Shown here piece by piece: positions 42,442-51,601 of a stretch of DNA of 64,000 bases; within the stretch, counting starts at the first letter, position 1, and every line of letters begins with the position of its first letter. The notes below the pieces were generated by a model, which saw only the letters and a list, made by a program, of their open reading frames with translations, did not search any database and was not told the origin of the DNA. This DNA is from Sphingomonas sp. LHG3406-1. Lineage in GTDB: Bacteria; Pseudomonadota; Alphaproteobacteria; Sphingomonadales; Sphingomonadaceae. The translations under genes and the position numbers were made by a program. The DNA lies in the NCBI RefSeq assembly GCF_029637485.1, contig NZ_CP069128.1, positions 1,426,001 to 1,490,000 on the forward strand. The letters are read 5' to 3'.

Positions 42442-43512
42442 CTAGCGGCGCGAACGGGACGGGCCGCCCTGGGCGATCTGGTCCATGCTGTGGCCGTTGC
42501 GATTGCGGATCGCGACCAGATAGTCGGTCGAGCGCATGAACGGGACCGGGTTCACCGCGCGACCGTCGATGCGGACTTCATAATGCAGGTGGCTGCCGGT
42601 CGAGCGGCCGGTCGAGCCCATTCGGCCGATCAGTTGGCCGCGCTTCACGCGGTCGCCGGCGCGGACGCCATACGTCGACAGGTGGCCGTAACGGGTCTCG
42701 ATACCGCGGCCATGGTCGAGCTTGACGAGATTGCCGTAGCCGCCGCTGTTGAACGTCGCCTCGGTGACGATTCCGTCAGCGGTGGCGTAGATGGGCGTAC
42801 CGACCGGACCGGCAAGGTCGATGCCGGCGTGCATGGCGGCGCCGCGGCCGAAGGGATCGCTGCGGACACCGAAGCTGGAGGTGAATTCGGCGGTCCTGAC
42901 CGGCTTGTCGGAGGGGACCGCAATCACGCCGTCCTGAAGCGAGTCGAGCTTCTTCCAGCTGTTGAACAGCGCCTTGAAGGTGGGATCGCTCTTGGTCACC
43001 GGCTCATAGGGACCGCCGACGGCGAGGCGCTGCGGCGAGAGGCCGAGCTTGCGCAGTTCGGCAGTGGCAACCTTGTAGCGCTGCTCGAGGCGCTCGGCAG
43101 CGGCGGCTTCCTCGGCGGCGAGCTGCTGGGCGGCGCGGTCGAGCGGCGCGGCGATGGCGGCGGGGAGCGCCGCGGTATCGCTGGTCTCGGGAATCTTGGC
43201 AGGATCGACTTCGCCGCCAGCCAGCATGGTGGCGAGCAGCTTCTGGCGCTGCTCGATGACCCGGGCACGCTGCTCGGCGGCGGCGGCCAGCTGCTGCATC
43301 TGCGCGGCATTGCCGACGGCGACCGGAGCGGCCTTCTCGCCGCCAAGGAAATGCGCGGCGGCGAAGGCCGACCAGGCAAGCATCACGGCGGCGATGGCAA
43401 GGAGAGCGATCTGGACGGGAGCGGAAAGACGGATGCGGCGAAGCTTGGTCCCGTCATGCACGAACAGGTCGCGGCTGCGGAGCAGTCCCGATGTTGCAAG
43501 TGCATGTGCCAT
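42442..43512 (-). CDS. M23-family peptidoglycan endopeptidase (membrane-anchored)
   Basis: 356 residues. One N-terminal membrane helix (VQIALLAIAAVMLAWSAFAAAHF), a coiled-coil region (~75-165, Ala/Glu/Gln rich), then the LytM domain with AAMHAGIDLAGPVG (HxxxD zinc ligands) and STGSHLHYEVRIDG (HxH). Both zinc motifs are intact, so a D,D- or D,L-endopeptidase active on peptidoglycan is expected; EnvC-like amidase activators usually lose them. The gene is divergent from serC across a 377-bp region. Confidence 0.9.
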   Translation of the reverse strand: MAHALATSGLLRSRDLFVHDGTKLRRIRLSAPVQIALLAIAAVMLAWSAFAAAHFLGGEKAAPVAVGNAAQMQQLAAAAEQRARVIEQRQKLLATMLAGGEVDPAKIPETSDTAALPAAIAAPLDRAAQQLAAEEAAAAERLEQRYKVATAELRKLGLSPQRLAVGGPYEPVTKSDPTFKALFNSWKKLDSLQDGVIAVPSDKPVRTAEFTSSFGVRSDPFGRGAAMHAGIDLAGPVGTPIYATADGIVTEATFNSGGYGNLVKLDHGRGIETRYGHLSTYGVRAGDRVKRGQLIGRMGSTGRSTGSHLHYEVRIDGRAVNPVPFMRSTDYLVAIRNRNGHSMDQIAQGGPSRSRR

Positions 43513-43554
43513 AAGGTCTCGGCTCCAACTCGTTCACAATGAGGATCGCAGTCG

Positions 43555-43571
43555 CGCCATGATGCATGGCG
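43555..43571. promoter_or_regulatory. palindrome upstream of the M23 peptidase gene
   Basis: CGCCATG-ATG-CATGGCG is a perfect 7-bp inverted repeat with a 3-nt centre, 43 bp before the M23 start. The spacing suits an operator for a dimeric regulator; its identity is unknown. Confidence 0.35.
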
Positions 43572-43780
43572 TAACGACGATCTCTTCTGTCAGGAGCTCC
43601 CCAGCCCCAGCCCGGAAGAGCGATTTTGCCCTCCGCCATCCCGGACGACCAGCAAAAGACCCTCTAGGGTTAATGAATACAACCTTTTCGTTCCTGCTCC
43701 GGGACGAGTCGCGACGATCAAGCGGTGAGTTGAGCCAAATATGGACAATCGTGGTCTGCCGAGACGTCGTTCGCGGAGAC

Positions 43781-43789
43781 TTATCCACA
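43781..43789 (+). promoter_or_regulatory. perfect DnaA box in the serC/M23 divergent region
   Basis: TTATCCACA matches the DnaA consensus and is followed directly by GAATC (a GANTC methylation site). It lies 101 bp before the serC ATG in non-coding DNA. Binding is inferred. Confidence 0.4.
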
Positions 43790-43813
43790 GAATCACGGCG
43801 GGTCTTGCATGCA

Positions 43814-43882
43814 CCGCAGGCTGCTGTAGAGCGGCTGCGGGCCACGCCGTCCCAACGCGGCGCGTGCTCTCTGCGAGGAGAG
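43814..43882 (+). ncRNA. serC leader RNA, candidate serC motif
   Basis: Hairpin 1 (43814-43840) pairs CCGCA-g-GCTGCT with AGCGGC-TGCGG: 11 bp with one bulged G and a GTAG loop. Hairpin 2 (about 43843-43867) pairs CACGCCG with CGGCG-CGTG with an inner bulge. The ribosome-binding site GAGGAGAG follows at 43875-43882. A conserved serC RNA motif is known in the leaders of alphaproteobacterial serC-serA operons; this position and two-hairpin form fit it, but the consensus was not aligned. Confidence 0.5.
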
Positions 43883-43889
43883 TTTGAAC

Positions 43890-45011
43890 ATGACGAATAT
43901 CAAGCCGGACCTGCGTCCGGAACGCCCCCATTTCTCTTCGGGGCCCTGCGCCAAGCCACCCGGCTGGACCGCCGCCGCGCTCGCCACCGAGAGCCTCGGC
44001 CGCTCGCATCGAAGCAAGCTCGGAAAGGCGCGACTGAAGCGCTGCATCGACCTGATGCGGGCCAATCTGAAGCTTCCCGATACCCACCGCATCGGAATCG
44101 TCCCCGGTTCCGACACCGGCGCCTTCGAAATGGCGATGTGGACCATGCTGGGCGCCCGTCCCGTGACCGCGCTGGCGTGGGAGAGCTTCGGCGAAGGCTG
44201 GGTCACCGACGCGGTCAAGCAGTTGAAGATCGATCCGACGGTGATCCGCGCCGACTATGGCCAGCTGCCGGACCTTGGCCAGGTCGACTGGTCGAATGAC
44301 GTGCTGTTCACCTGGAACGGCACCACCTCGGGCGTCCGGGTGCCGGACGGCGAGTGGATCGCGAGGGATCGCGAGGGCCTGAGCTTCGCCGACGCGACCA
44401 GCGCAGTGTTCGCCTACGACCTGCCGTGGGACAGGATCGATGTCGCCACCTTCTCCTGGCAGAAGGTGCTCGGCGGCGAAGGCGCGCATGGCGTGCTCAT
44501 CCTCGGGCCCCGGGCGGTCGAGCGGCTGGAAAGCTACACGCCGGCCTGGCCCCTGCCCAAGGTCTTCCGCCTGACCAGCAAGGGCAAGCTCATCGAAGGC
44601 ATCTTCTCGGGCGAGACGATCAACACGCCGTCGATGCTGGCGGTCGAGGATGCGATCGCCGCACTGGAGTGGGTGGAAAGCATCGGCGGCCTCGACGGTG
44701 CGATCCAGCGCTGCACCGCCAATGCCGCCGCGCTCGAGGCGATCGTCGATCAGCGCGGCTGGCTCGGTCACCTCGCTGCCGATCCCGCCTCTCGATCGAA
44801 GACCAGCGTCTGCCTGACGGTCGAGGGCGCGGACGAGGCGCGGATCAAGAAGATGGCCGCCTTGCTCGAGGAGCAGGGTGCCGCCTTCGACATCGCTGGC
44901 TATCGCGACGCCCCACCCGGCCTCCGCATCTGGTGCGGCGCGACGGTCGACGCGAGCGACATCGAGAAGCTCGGGCCCTGGCTCGACTGGGCCTACGCTC
45001 AGAGCGAGTGA
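43890..45011 (+). CDS. serC: phosphoserine aminotransferase SerC
   Basis: PLP enzyme that converts 3-phosphohydroxypyruvate to phosphoserine, second step of serine synthesis. 373 residues of the alphaproteobacterial type: PHFSSGPCAKPPGW near the start, RSHRSKLGKARL, VPGSDTGAFEMAMW, FTWNGTTSGVRVPDG and the PLP-lysine motif SWQKVLGGEGAHG. The ATG at 43890 is 7 nt after GGAGAG; an upstream in-frame TTG overlaps that site. Serine made here also feeds serine palmitoyltransferase. It precedes serA. Confidence 0.95.
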   Translation: MTNIKPDLRPERPHFSSGPCAKPPGWTAAALATESLGRSHRSKLGKARLKRCIDLMRANLKLPDTHRIGIVPGSDTGAFEMAMWTMLGARPVTALAWESFGEGWVTDAVKQLKIDPTVIRADYGQLPDLGQVDWSNDVLFTWNGTTSGVRVPDGEWIARDREGLSFADATSAVFAYDLPWDRIDVATFSWQKVLGGEGAHGVLILGPRAVERLESYTPAWPLPKVFRLTSKGKLIEGIFSGETINTPSMLAVEDAIAALEWVESIGGLDGAIQRCTANAAALEAIVDQRGWLGHLAADPASRSKTSVCLTVEGADEARIKKMAALLEEQGAAFDIAGYRDAPPGLRIWCGATVDASDIEKLGPWLDWAYAQSE

Positions 45012-45018
45012 TCACGTC

Positions 45019-45095
45019 ATCCCGGACTTGATCCGGGATTCCGCTTCTTCCCTTCTAAAGCCTCCGACAAGAAGCGGGACCCCGCTTCCGCGGGG
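45019..45095. repeat. two palindromes between serC and serA
   Basis: ATCCCGGA-CTTGA-TCCGGGAT (45019-45039) and CCCCGC-TTCC-GCGGGG (45080-45095) fill the 100-bp gap between serC and serA. The first is a very common alphaproteobacterial interspersed motif (read as VIPDLIRD). They could reduce or end serC readthrough; the serA ribosome-binding site GGAGAA (45101) lies just after. Confidence 0.7.
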
Positions 45096-45111
45096 GTGAC
45101 GGAGAAATCAC

Positions 45112-46695
45112 ATGAATGCTCCCAAAGTCCTCATCTCCGACAAGATGGACCCCCGCGCCGCCGCCATTTTCCGCGAGCGCGGAATCGAGGTCGACGAGAT
45201 CACCGGCAAGACCCCCGACGAGCTCGCCGCCATCATCGGCGACTATCATGGCCTTGCCATCCGCTCCTCGACCAAGGCGACCGCCAAGCTGCTCGAGCAT
45301 GCGACCAACCTAAAGGTGATCGGACGCGCCGGGATCGGGGTCGACAATGTCGATATTCTGGCCGCCACCGCGCGCGGCGTGGTGGTCATGAACACGCCGT
45401 TCGGCAATTCGATCACCACCGCCGAACATGCCATCGCGCTGATGTTCGCCCTCGCCCGCCAGCTACCCGAGGCCGACGCCTCCACCCAGGCCGGCAAGTG
45501 GGAAAAGAACCGCTTCATGGGGGTCGAACTGACCGCCAAGACGCTCGGCCTGATCGGCGCGGGCAATATCGGCTCGATCGTGGCCAGCCGCGCGCTCGGC
45601 CTCAAGATGAAGGTCGTCGCCTTCGACCCCTTCCTCTCGCCCGAACGCGCGATGGAGCTCGGCATCGAAAAGGTCGAGCTCGACGAATTGCTGAAGCGGG
45701 CCGACTTCATCACCCTCCACACGCCGCTGACCGACCAGACCCGCGGCATTCTGTCGCGTGAGGCGCTGGCCAGGACCAAGAAAGGCGTGCGGATCATCAA
45801 CTGCGCGCGCGGCGGCCTCATCGACGAGGCGGCACTCAAGGATGCGCTCGACAGCGGCCAGGTCGCCGGCGCCGCGCTCGACGTGTTCGAGACCGAGCCC
45901 GCTACGCAATCGCCGCTGTTCGGCACGCCCGGCTTCATCTCCACCCCGCATCTCGGCGCCTCCACCACCGAGGCGCAGGTCAATGTCGCCATTCAGGTCG
46001 CCGAGCAGATGAGCGACTTCCTGCTGCTTGGCGGGGTCACCAACGCCATCAACATGCCCAGCCTCAGCGCCGAGGAAGCGCCGCGGCTCAAGCCCTACAT
46101 GGCGCTGGCGGAGAAGCTCGGCCGCCTGCTCGGCCAGGTACTCGGCGACCAGGTGCGCGGCGTCTCGATCGAGGTCGAGGGCGCAGCGGCCCAGCTCAAC
46201 CAGAAGCCGATCACCGGCGCGGTACTGGCCGGCCTGATGGGTACCTACAGCCAGACCGTGAACATGGTGAACGCGCCGGTGCTGGCGAAGGAGCGCGGTC
46301 TCGACGTCAAGGAGATCCGCCACGAGCGCGAGGGCGACTATCAGACCCTCGTCCGCGTGACCGCCTCGACCCCGGGGGGCGAGCGCTGCGTCGCCGGCAC
46401 CCTGTTCGGCAACGCCGCGCCCCGCCTCGTCGACATCTTCGGAGTCGCGGTCGAGGCGGAGCTCACCGGCAACATGCTCTACATCGTCAACAACGACACC
46501 CCCGGCTTCATCGGCAAGCTCGGCACGACGCTCGGGAGCGCCGGGCTCAACATCGCCACCTTCAACCTCGGCCGCCGGGCGGCCGGCGGCGAGGCGGTGG
46601 CGCTGGTCGCGATCGACGATCCGGTGCCGGCCGAGGTGATCCAGCAGCTGTGCGGGCTGGAAGGCGTGCGCGACGTGGTGCCGCTGAGCTTCTGA
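45112..46695 (+). CDS. serA: D-3-phosphoglycerate dehydrogenase SerA
   Basis: First enzyme of serine synthesis. 527 residues: the split substrate domain (VLISDKMDPRAAAIFRERGIEV), GRAGIGVDNVDI, the NAD-binding LIGAGNIGSIVASRA, NCARGGLIDEAAL, FISTPHLGAST (catalytic His), then the intervening domain (~320-450) and a C-terminal ACT domain (LTGNMLYIVNNDTPGFIGKLG) for serine feedback. Long form with the extra domain, as in Mycobacterium and alphaproteobacteria. Confidence 0.96.
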   Translation: MNAPKVLISDKMDPRAAAIFRERGIEVDEITGKTPDELAAIIGDYHGLAIRSSTKATAKLLEHATNLKVIGRAGIGVDNVDILAATARGVVVMNTPFGNSITTAEHAIALMFALARQLPEADASTQAGKWEKNRFMGVELTAKTLGLIGAGNIGSIVASRALGLKMKVVAFDPFLSPERAMELGIEKVELDELLKRADFITLHTPLTDQTRGILSREALARTKKGVRIINCARGGLIDEAALKDALDSGQVAGAALDVFETEPATQSPLFGTPGFISTPHLGASTTEAQVNVAIQVAEQMSDFLLLGGVTNAINMPSLSAEEAPRLKPYMALAEKLGRLLGQVLGDQVRGVSIEVEGAAAQLNQKPITGAVLAGLMGTYSQTVNMVNAPVLAKERGLDVKEIRHEREGDYQTLVRVTASTPGGERCVAGTLFGNAAPRLVDIFGVAVEAELTGNMLYIVNNDTPGFIGKLGTTLGSAGLNIATFNLGRRAAGGEAVALVAIDDPVPAEVIQQLCGLEGVRDVVPLSF

Positions 46696-46698
46696 AGG

Positions 46699-47703
46699 TC
46701 AGAGCTGCTTCAGGAAGGCATCCACCACCGCCGTGCTGGGATCGCCCGGCTCGCCCATCTCGCGGTTGAGGGAGCCGTGGTTCTTGTCCGGCTGCGGCGC
46801 CACTTCGGCGCGATTGCCGGCGGCGCGCAGCGCGGCGGCGAGCTGCTGGCTCTGCCGCACCGAATCCGCCCGGCGCGCGACCGGCAGGATCAGCCAGTTC
46901 GCCGCGTTGGGCGCAGCGGCATGGCTGGTCGGCGACAGCGCCGCCTGCCGCGCCGGATCGGACGAGAAGGCCTGCTGGTACATGGTCGCCACCGGGTTGC
47001 GCGGCTGGCTCATCTGCGCGGCGATGTCATAGCCTGCGCCGTCGAGCAGCACGACGCCGCGGATGGCCGAAAGCGGCACGCCCGCCGCCTTGAGGTATGT
47101 CGGGTCGGTCGCCACCAGCGCGGCGAGATGGGCTCCGGCGCTGTGCCCCATCAGCACGACCCGGTCGGCATCGATCCCGGGCTGCCGGCGCAGGAGCGCA
47201 ATCGCCGCAGCGACGTCCGCCGCCTGCTGCTCGACCGTGGCCTGCGGCACCAGCCGGTAATTGGTGCTGCCGAACGCCCAGCCCTTGCCCGTATAATAAC
47301 CGGGCTTGTTGCTCGTCCCGGTGCGCTTGTCGCCAATCGACCAGCCGCCGCCATGGACGAACAGGAGCAGCGGCGCCTTGCCGGTCGAAGCGGCGGGCCG
47401 GAACAGATCGACCTTCTGCTTCGGATCCGTCCCGAAGGAGAGCTCCTGCGCTCCCTCCGGCAGCGGGGCCCGCGCCGCCGCGCGCTCGCTTACCGACTTG
47501 CGGCAGCCGTCCGGCAAAGTCTGGAACGCTGCCGCGATGCACTGCCGCCGGTTGTCGCCCGCGGTCAGGCATTTGCGCAGTTCCGGCGTCCGGCACTCGG
47601 GCGGGAGCCTTCCCCCCGCGCGCTGCGCCCAGGCGCCATGGCTGGCGATCAGTGCCGTCGTCGCAAGCATGGCCGCGCCGATCGTCGTGCGTGAAACCTT
47701 CAT
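46699..47703 (-). CDS. secreted alpha/beta-hydrolase (esterase/lipase-like)
   Basis: 334 residues from the ATG at 47703, giving a signal peptide (ATTALIASHGAWA). A ~55-residue Cys-containing segment (PPECRTPELRKCL, CIAAAF, PDGCRKS) precedes the hydrolase domain with the oxyanion motif FVHGGGWSIGDKR, the nucleophile elbow GHSAGAHLA and a candidate His in PDKNHGSLNREMG. The HGGGW type is that of BD-FAE/arylformamidase-like esterases. Substrate unknown. Convergent with serA. Confidence 0.85.
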   Translation of the reverse strand: MKVSRTTIGAAMLATTALIASHGAWAQRAGGRLPPECRTPELRKCLTAGDNRRQCIAAAFQTLPDGCRKSVSERAAARAPLPEGAQELSFGTDPKQKVDLFRPAASTGKAPLLLFVHGGGWSIGDKRTGTSNKPGYYTGKGWAFGSTNYRLVPQATVEQQAADVAAAIALLRRQPGIDADRVVLMGHSAGAHLAALVATDPTYLKAAGVPLSAIRGVVLLDGAGYDIAAQMSQPRNPVATMYQQAFSSDPARQAALSPTSHAAAPNAANWLILPVARRADSVRQSQQLAAALRAAGNRAEVAPQPDKNHGSLNREMGEPGDPSTAVVDAFLKQL

Positions 47704-47803
47704 TCCCCTGCCCCTTTTCTGGACCTTGTGGCGCACAATGAATAGGAGCGCCGCTGAACAGCCCCTGATGCGGCCGTTCATGCAGCAGCAGGAATGATTA
47801 CGC

Positions 47804-49093
47804 ATGGGTAACGTTACCGTGATCGGCGCCCAGTGGGGTGACGAAGGCAAGGGCAAGATCGTCGACTGGCTCGCCAGCCGTGCGGACTGCGTGGTCCGCT
47901 TTCAGGGCGGCCACAATGCCGGTCACACGCTCGTCGTCGGCGACAACGTCTACAAGCTGTCGCTGCTTCCGAGCGGCATCGTCACCGGCACCCTGTCGAT
48001 CATCGGCAATGGCGTGGTGCTCGATCCCTGGGCGCTGCAGGCCGAGGTCGAGCGGCTTCGCGGCCAGGGCGTGCGGGTCGAGCCCGACGTCCTCCGCATT
48101 GCCGAGACCTGCCCGCTCATCCTCCCCATCCACCGCGACCTCGATGCCCTGCGCGAGGATGCGAGCGGCGCCGGCAAGATCGGGACCACGCGGCGCGGCA
48201 TCGGTCCGGCTTATGAGGACAAGGTCGGCCGGCGCGCCATCCGTGTCTGCGACCTTGCCCATCTGGACGAGCTCGATCCCCTGCTCGACCGCCTGTGCGC
48301 GCACCATGACGCGCTCCGCGCCGGTTTCGGCCACCCGCCGGTCGACCGCCAGCGGCTGAAGCGCGACCTCCAGGAGATCGCCGACTTCGTGCTGCAGTTC
48401 GCCCGCCCGGTGTGGATCGACCTCGACGAAGCGCGCGCTCGCGGCCGCCGCATCCTGTTCGAAGGCGCGCAGGGCGTCCTTCTCGACGTCGACCACGGCA
48501 CCTATCCGTTCGTCACCTCGTCCAACACCGTCGCCGGCACCACCGGCAGCGGCAGCGGCATGGGGCCGGGCGCGGCGGGCTTCGTGCTCGGCATCGTCAA
48601 GGCCTACACCACCCGGGTCGGCTCCGGCCCCTTCCCGACCGAACTGTCGGACGAGATCGGCCAGCGCCTCGGCGAGCGAGGCCGCGAATTCGGCACCGTC
48701 ACCGGCCGCCAGCGCCGCTGCGGCTGGTTCGACAGCGTGCTCGTGCGCCAGGCGGCGGCGGTCAGCGGCGTCACCGGCATCGCGCTGACCAAGATCGACG
48801 TCCTCGACGGCCTCGAGACGGTAAGGATCTGCGTCGGCTACGAGATCGACGGCAAGCGCTTCGACTATCTCCCGCCGCACGCAGCCGACCAGGCGCGGGT
48901 GAAGCCCATATACGAGGAAATGCCCGGCTGGGCCGAAAGCACCGCCGGCGCCCGCAGCTGGGCCGACCTCCCCGCCCAGGCGATCAAGTATATCCGCCGC
49001 ATCGAGGAGCTGATCCGCTGCCCGGTGGCGCTGGTCTCGACCAGCCCGGAGCGCGACGACACCATCCTGGTCCGCGACCCCTTCGCGGGCTAG
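47804..49093 (+). CDS. purA: adenylosuccinate synthetase PurA
   Basis: GTP-dependent ligase of IMP and aspartate, first AMP-specific step. 429 residues: [79 protein letters not shown] and [10 protein letters not shown]. Starts MGNVTVIG. Monocistronic as far as visible; a weak CCCCTG/CAGGG hairpin follows the stop in the 30-bp gap to the convergent receptor gene. Confidence 0.97.
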   Translation: MGNVTVIGAQWGDEGKGKIVDWLASRADCVVRFQGGHNAGHTLVVGDNVYKLSLLPSGIVTGTLSIIGNGVVLDPWALQAEVERLRGQGVRVEPDVLRIAETCPLILPIHRDLDALREDASGAGKIGTTRRGIGPAYEDKVGRRAIRVCDLAHLDELDPLLDRLCAHHDALRAGFGHPPVDRQRLKRDLQEIADFVLQFARPVWIDLDEARARGRRILFEGAQGVLLDVDHGTYPFVTSSNTVAGTTGSGSGMGPGAAGFVLGIVKAYTTRVGSGPFPTELSDEIGQRLGERGREFGTVTGRQRRCGWFDSVLVRQAAAVSGVTGIALTKIDVLDGLETVRICVGYEIDGKRFDYLPPHAADQARVKPIYEEMPGWAESTAGARSWADLPAQAIKYIRRIEELIRCPVALVSTSPERDDTILVRDPFAG

Positions 49094-49123
49094 GTCCCCT
49101 GCCCCGACAGGGAGCCTATCGCC

Positions 49124-51340
49124 CTACTGCCCCACGCTCGTCGCGCTGGGGTCAAAGTCGAAGCGCTCGTCCTGACGACGACGGCCGTTGCCGCCGAAAT
49201 TGTAGGCGAGGCCGACGAAGAAGGCCCGAGCGCCGACCTTGAAGTCGAGCTCGTCGCGCACCGTGGGCGTGCGGATCACCACCTTCTGCCGCGCGGTGCC
49301 GAGGATGTCCTGCCCGGTCAGCAGCAGCGACAGCTGATCGTCGATCTTGCGCCGGTAGCCGAGGTTCACGACCGGCCCCAGCTTGCGATAGCCCTGGGCG
49401 AGCAGCTGCTTGCCCGGCCAGTTGCCGCTGAGCTGCAGATAGTCCTTGGCCGTCGGCTGCCAGGTCAGGCTGCCGCGGGCCGAGCCGACCACGTCGCTGA
49501 CCTCCTCGAACAGGTCGCGGCTGCCGTCGGCATCGAGCGTCCAGCGCTGCAGCGTTCCCGACAGATTATAGGTCAGCTTCTTGGTGATGCGCCCGTTGAG
49601 GATCGCATCGATCCCAAGCCGCTCGCCCTTGCCGAGGTTGGCCCGAGTGGTCAGCAGGGTGCCGTCGCCGAGCACCTCGCTGATGTCGGTGAAGCCGTCC
49701 TTGGACCGCCGATAAAAGGACGTCAGCGAAATGAAGGTCGCGTCCTTGCGATACTGCGCCGACAGCTCGAATGCGTCGGTGATCTCCGGCTTGAGGTTCG
49801 GATTGCCGCTCCGGATGTTGCGCGGATCGATGGTGAAGACGAACGGGTTGAGATCGAGCGGGCCGGGACGCGAAATGCGCCGGCTGTAGCTCGCCCTCAG
49901 CTTGGTCCGGTCGTCGAGCGCCCGGCCGATGTGGAGCGTCGGATAGACGCGGAAATATTCCTGCTCGAACGCGCCGGCACCGTTCTTCGGGTCGATGCTG
50001 AGATCGACCTGCTCGAGGCGGAGCCCGGGCTGGAACTCCCACTTGCCGCTGTTCACCTGCGCCGTCGCGAACCAGGCGTGCACGTCCTGGCGATAGTCGA
50101 AGGCGCTGGTAAGGCCCGGCAGGATCGCCAGCGACGACAGCGACGCGCCGGACCGGCCGACCGACTCCGCATCGGCATTCTGCTGCTCATATTCGTAGCC
50201 GAGGTTGAGCGAACGCCCTTCGCCGAGCGGCTTCTTGTAGTCGAGCTTCACCCGGCTGTCGTTCCGGTCGATGTCATTCACGATCCGCTCGTAGGTGGTC
50301 GGCACGCTCGCGCCCGAGAAGCGCCCCTCGATGCTCCGCTTCATGCCGCCGACATCATGCTCGAGGTCGAGCGAAAGGCTGTGGTCCTTGCCCGGCAGGG
50401 TCTTGCGCCAGCCCGTCCGCAGACTGAGGATCTTCTGGTTCATGTCCTGCTCGCTGACGCGCAGGAAGCCCGGCTCGACCGCATTGCCGACATAGGCCTC
50501 CTCGCGCTCGGAGGTGATGTCGCCGCGGCGGAAGCTGACGTCGGCGGTCAGGCGGTTGGTCTTGTCCAGGTCATGCTCGAGCCCGACCCGTGCATTGAAG
50601 GATTGGGCGACATTCTCGAACCGGGAGTCCTGGCGGCTTTCCAGCGCTCCGCCGAGCGGCAGGAAACGGGTGCGCTCCTGCTCCACGTCGATCTCGTTGG
50701 TGAAGCGCCGATAGCCGACCTCGCCGGTGATGTTCGTGCCGGGACGATTCCGGGCAAGGCTGAGCGAAACGTTGCCGCGCTCTTCGAGGCCGATGTTGGC
50801 GCGAACGGAGCCGGAGGTTCCCGCCGCACGCTGCTTGCGGGTGACGAGGTTGATCACGCCGCCAGAGCCTTCGGGGCTCATCGCCGCCGAGGGATTGGTG
50901 ATCACCTCGACCCGCTCGATATTGTTGGCGGGCATGGACAGAAGGGCATCGCCGCGGCCCTCGCCGCGCAGCTGGCCCGACGGACGGCCATCGACGAGGA
51001 TGGTGACCCCGCTGTCCCCGCGCAGGCTGACATTGCCCTGCAGGTCGACTTCCACCCCCGGCACGTTGCGCAGCGCATCGGCAAGGCTGCCGGTCTGCGC
51101 GCCGAGATCGCTGGCGACGTTGAAGCTCAAGCGGTCGGGCGCATCGATCACCTGTGGCCGGCTGCCCGTGACCGTGATGCTGCCGTTGGCATTGTCGCGC
51201 TCCTGCGGCGGCGTTCCGGCCTGCGGGCGGGCCGGCGGCGCCGAGGCGGCCGGCGCCTGCTGGGCCGAGGCGGGTGCGGCGGCGAGCAGGCCTGCCGCCA
51301 GGCTGGCGGAAGCGGCGGCGGCGAGGAAAGTCGACTTCAT
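49124..51340 (-). CDS. TonB-dependent outer membrane receptor (OMP beta-barrel family 2)
   Basis: 738 residues. Signal peptide (LAAGLLAAAPASA), a Pro/Gln-rich linker with a TonB-box-like GSITVTGSR, a plug domain (DALRNVPGVEVDLQGNVSLR, VTILVDGRPSGQL, IERVEVITNPSAAMSPEGSGGVINLVTRK) and a barrel ending PSATSVGQ. The C-terminus lacks a terminal aromatic residue, which is unusual for outer-membrane barrels. Plug and barrel resemble the CarboxypepD-less OMP_b-brl_2 type found in peptide- or glycan-related receptors. Substrate unknown. A palindrome at 51547 is a candidate operator. Confidence 0.9.
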   Translation of the reverse strand: MKSTFLAAAASASLAAGLLAAAPASAQQAPAASAPPARPQAGTPPQERDNANGSITVTGSRPQVIDAPDRLSFNVASDLGAQTGSLADALRNVPGVEVDLQGNVSLRGDSGVTILVDGRPSGQLRGEGRGDALLSMPANNIERVEVITNPSAAMSPEGSGGVINLVTRKQRAAGTSGSVRANIGLEERGNVSLSLARNRPGTNITGEVGYRRFTNEIDVEQERTRFLPLGGALESRQDSRFENVAQSFNARVGLEHDLDKTNRLTADVSFRRGDITSEREEAYVGNAVEPGFLRVSEQDMNQKILSLRTGWRKTLPGKDHSLSLDLEHDVGGMKRSIEGRFSGASVPTTYERIVNDIDRNDSRVKLDYKKPLGEGRSLNLGYEYEQQNADAESVGRSGASLSSLAILPGLTSAFDYRQDVHAWFATAQVNSGKWEFQPGLRLEQVDLSIDPKNGAGAFEQEYFRVYPTLHIGRALDDRTKLRASYSRRISRPGPLDLNPFVFTIDPRNIRSGNPNLKPEITDAFELSAQYRKDATFISLTSFYRRSKDGFTDISEVLGDGTLLTTRANLGKGERLGIDAILNGRITKKLTYNLSGTLQRWTLDADGSRDLFEEVSDVVGSARGSLTWQPTAKDYLQLSGNWPGKQLLAQGYRKLGPVVNLGYRRKIDDQLSLLLTGQDILGTARQKVVIRTPTVRDELDFKVGARAFFVGLAYNFGGNGRRRQDERFDFDPSATSVGQ

Positions 51341-51546
51341 CTCTGGGCACCTTCTGACGGACGAACGAGGAGCCGCCGGCAAGACCGCGGCTCCGTCCTC
51401 CAAGCGCATCCGGAGATGAGCGGCATGAGGGCCGGATGAGCTTTCACTGAGCTTTTCCGGGCCGGCCGAGCGCCCCCTGGCGTCGCTGGCGACTTCGGCT
51501 TGGTGGTGGCGAAGCCGTGCACAGTCGCCGCCGCTTCGACGAACAG

Positions 51547-51568
51547 GCGTGTTACTTCTATAATACGC
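51547..51568. promoter_or_regulatory. GCGTGTTA-N6-TAATACGC palindrome upstream of the TonB receptor
   Basis: Arms match at 7 of 8 positions with a 6-nt AT-rich centre, about 207 bp before the receptor start and just beyond the terminator of the upstream gene. It could be an operator for a dimeric repressor and include a -10 (TAATAC). No further gene is seen in 51341-51546. Confidence 0.4.
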
Positions 51569-51571
51569 TAA

Positions 51572-51590
51572 AGCGCGCGACGAGCGCGCT
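51572..51590 (-). terminator. hairpin after the DUF2059 gene
   Basis: On the minus strand AGCGCGC-TCGTC-GCGCGCT is followed by TT, 11 bp after the stop of the DUF2059 gene. Perfect 7-bp stem; short T-run. Confidence 0.55.
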
Positions 51591-51601
51591 GGTGCCGCCG
51601 A

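Noticed and set aside
45019..45095. Possible CRISPR-like or integron-like repeats between serC and serA
   Set aside because: Only two different palindromes, no regular spacers and no cas or integrase genes.
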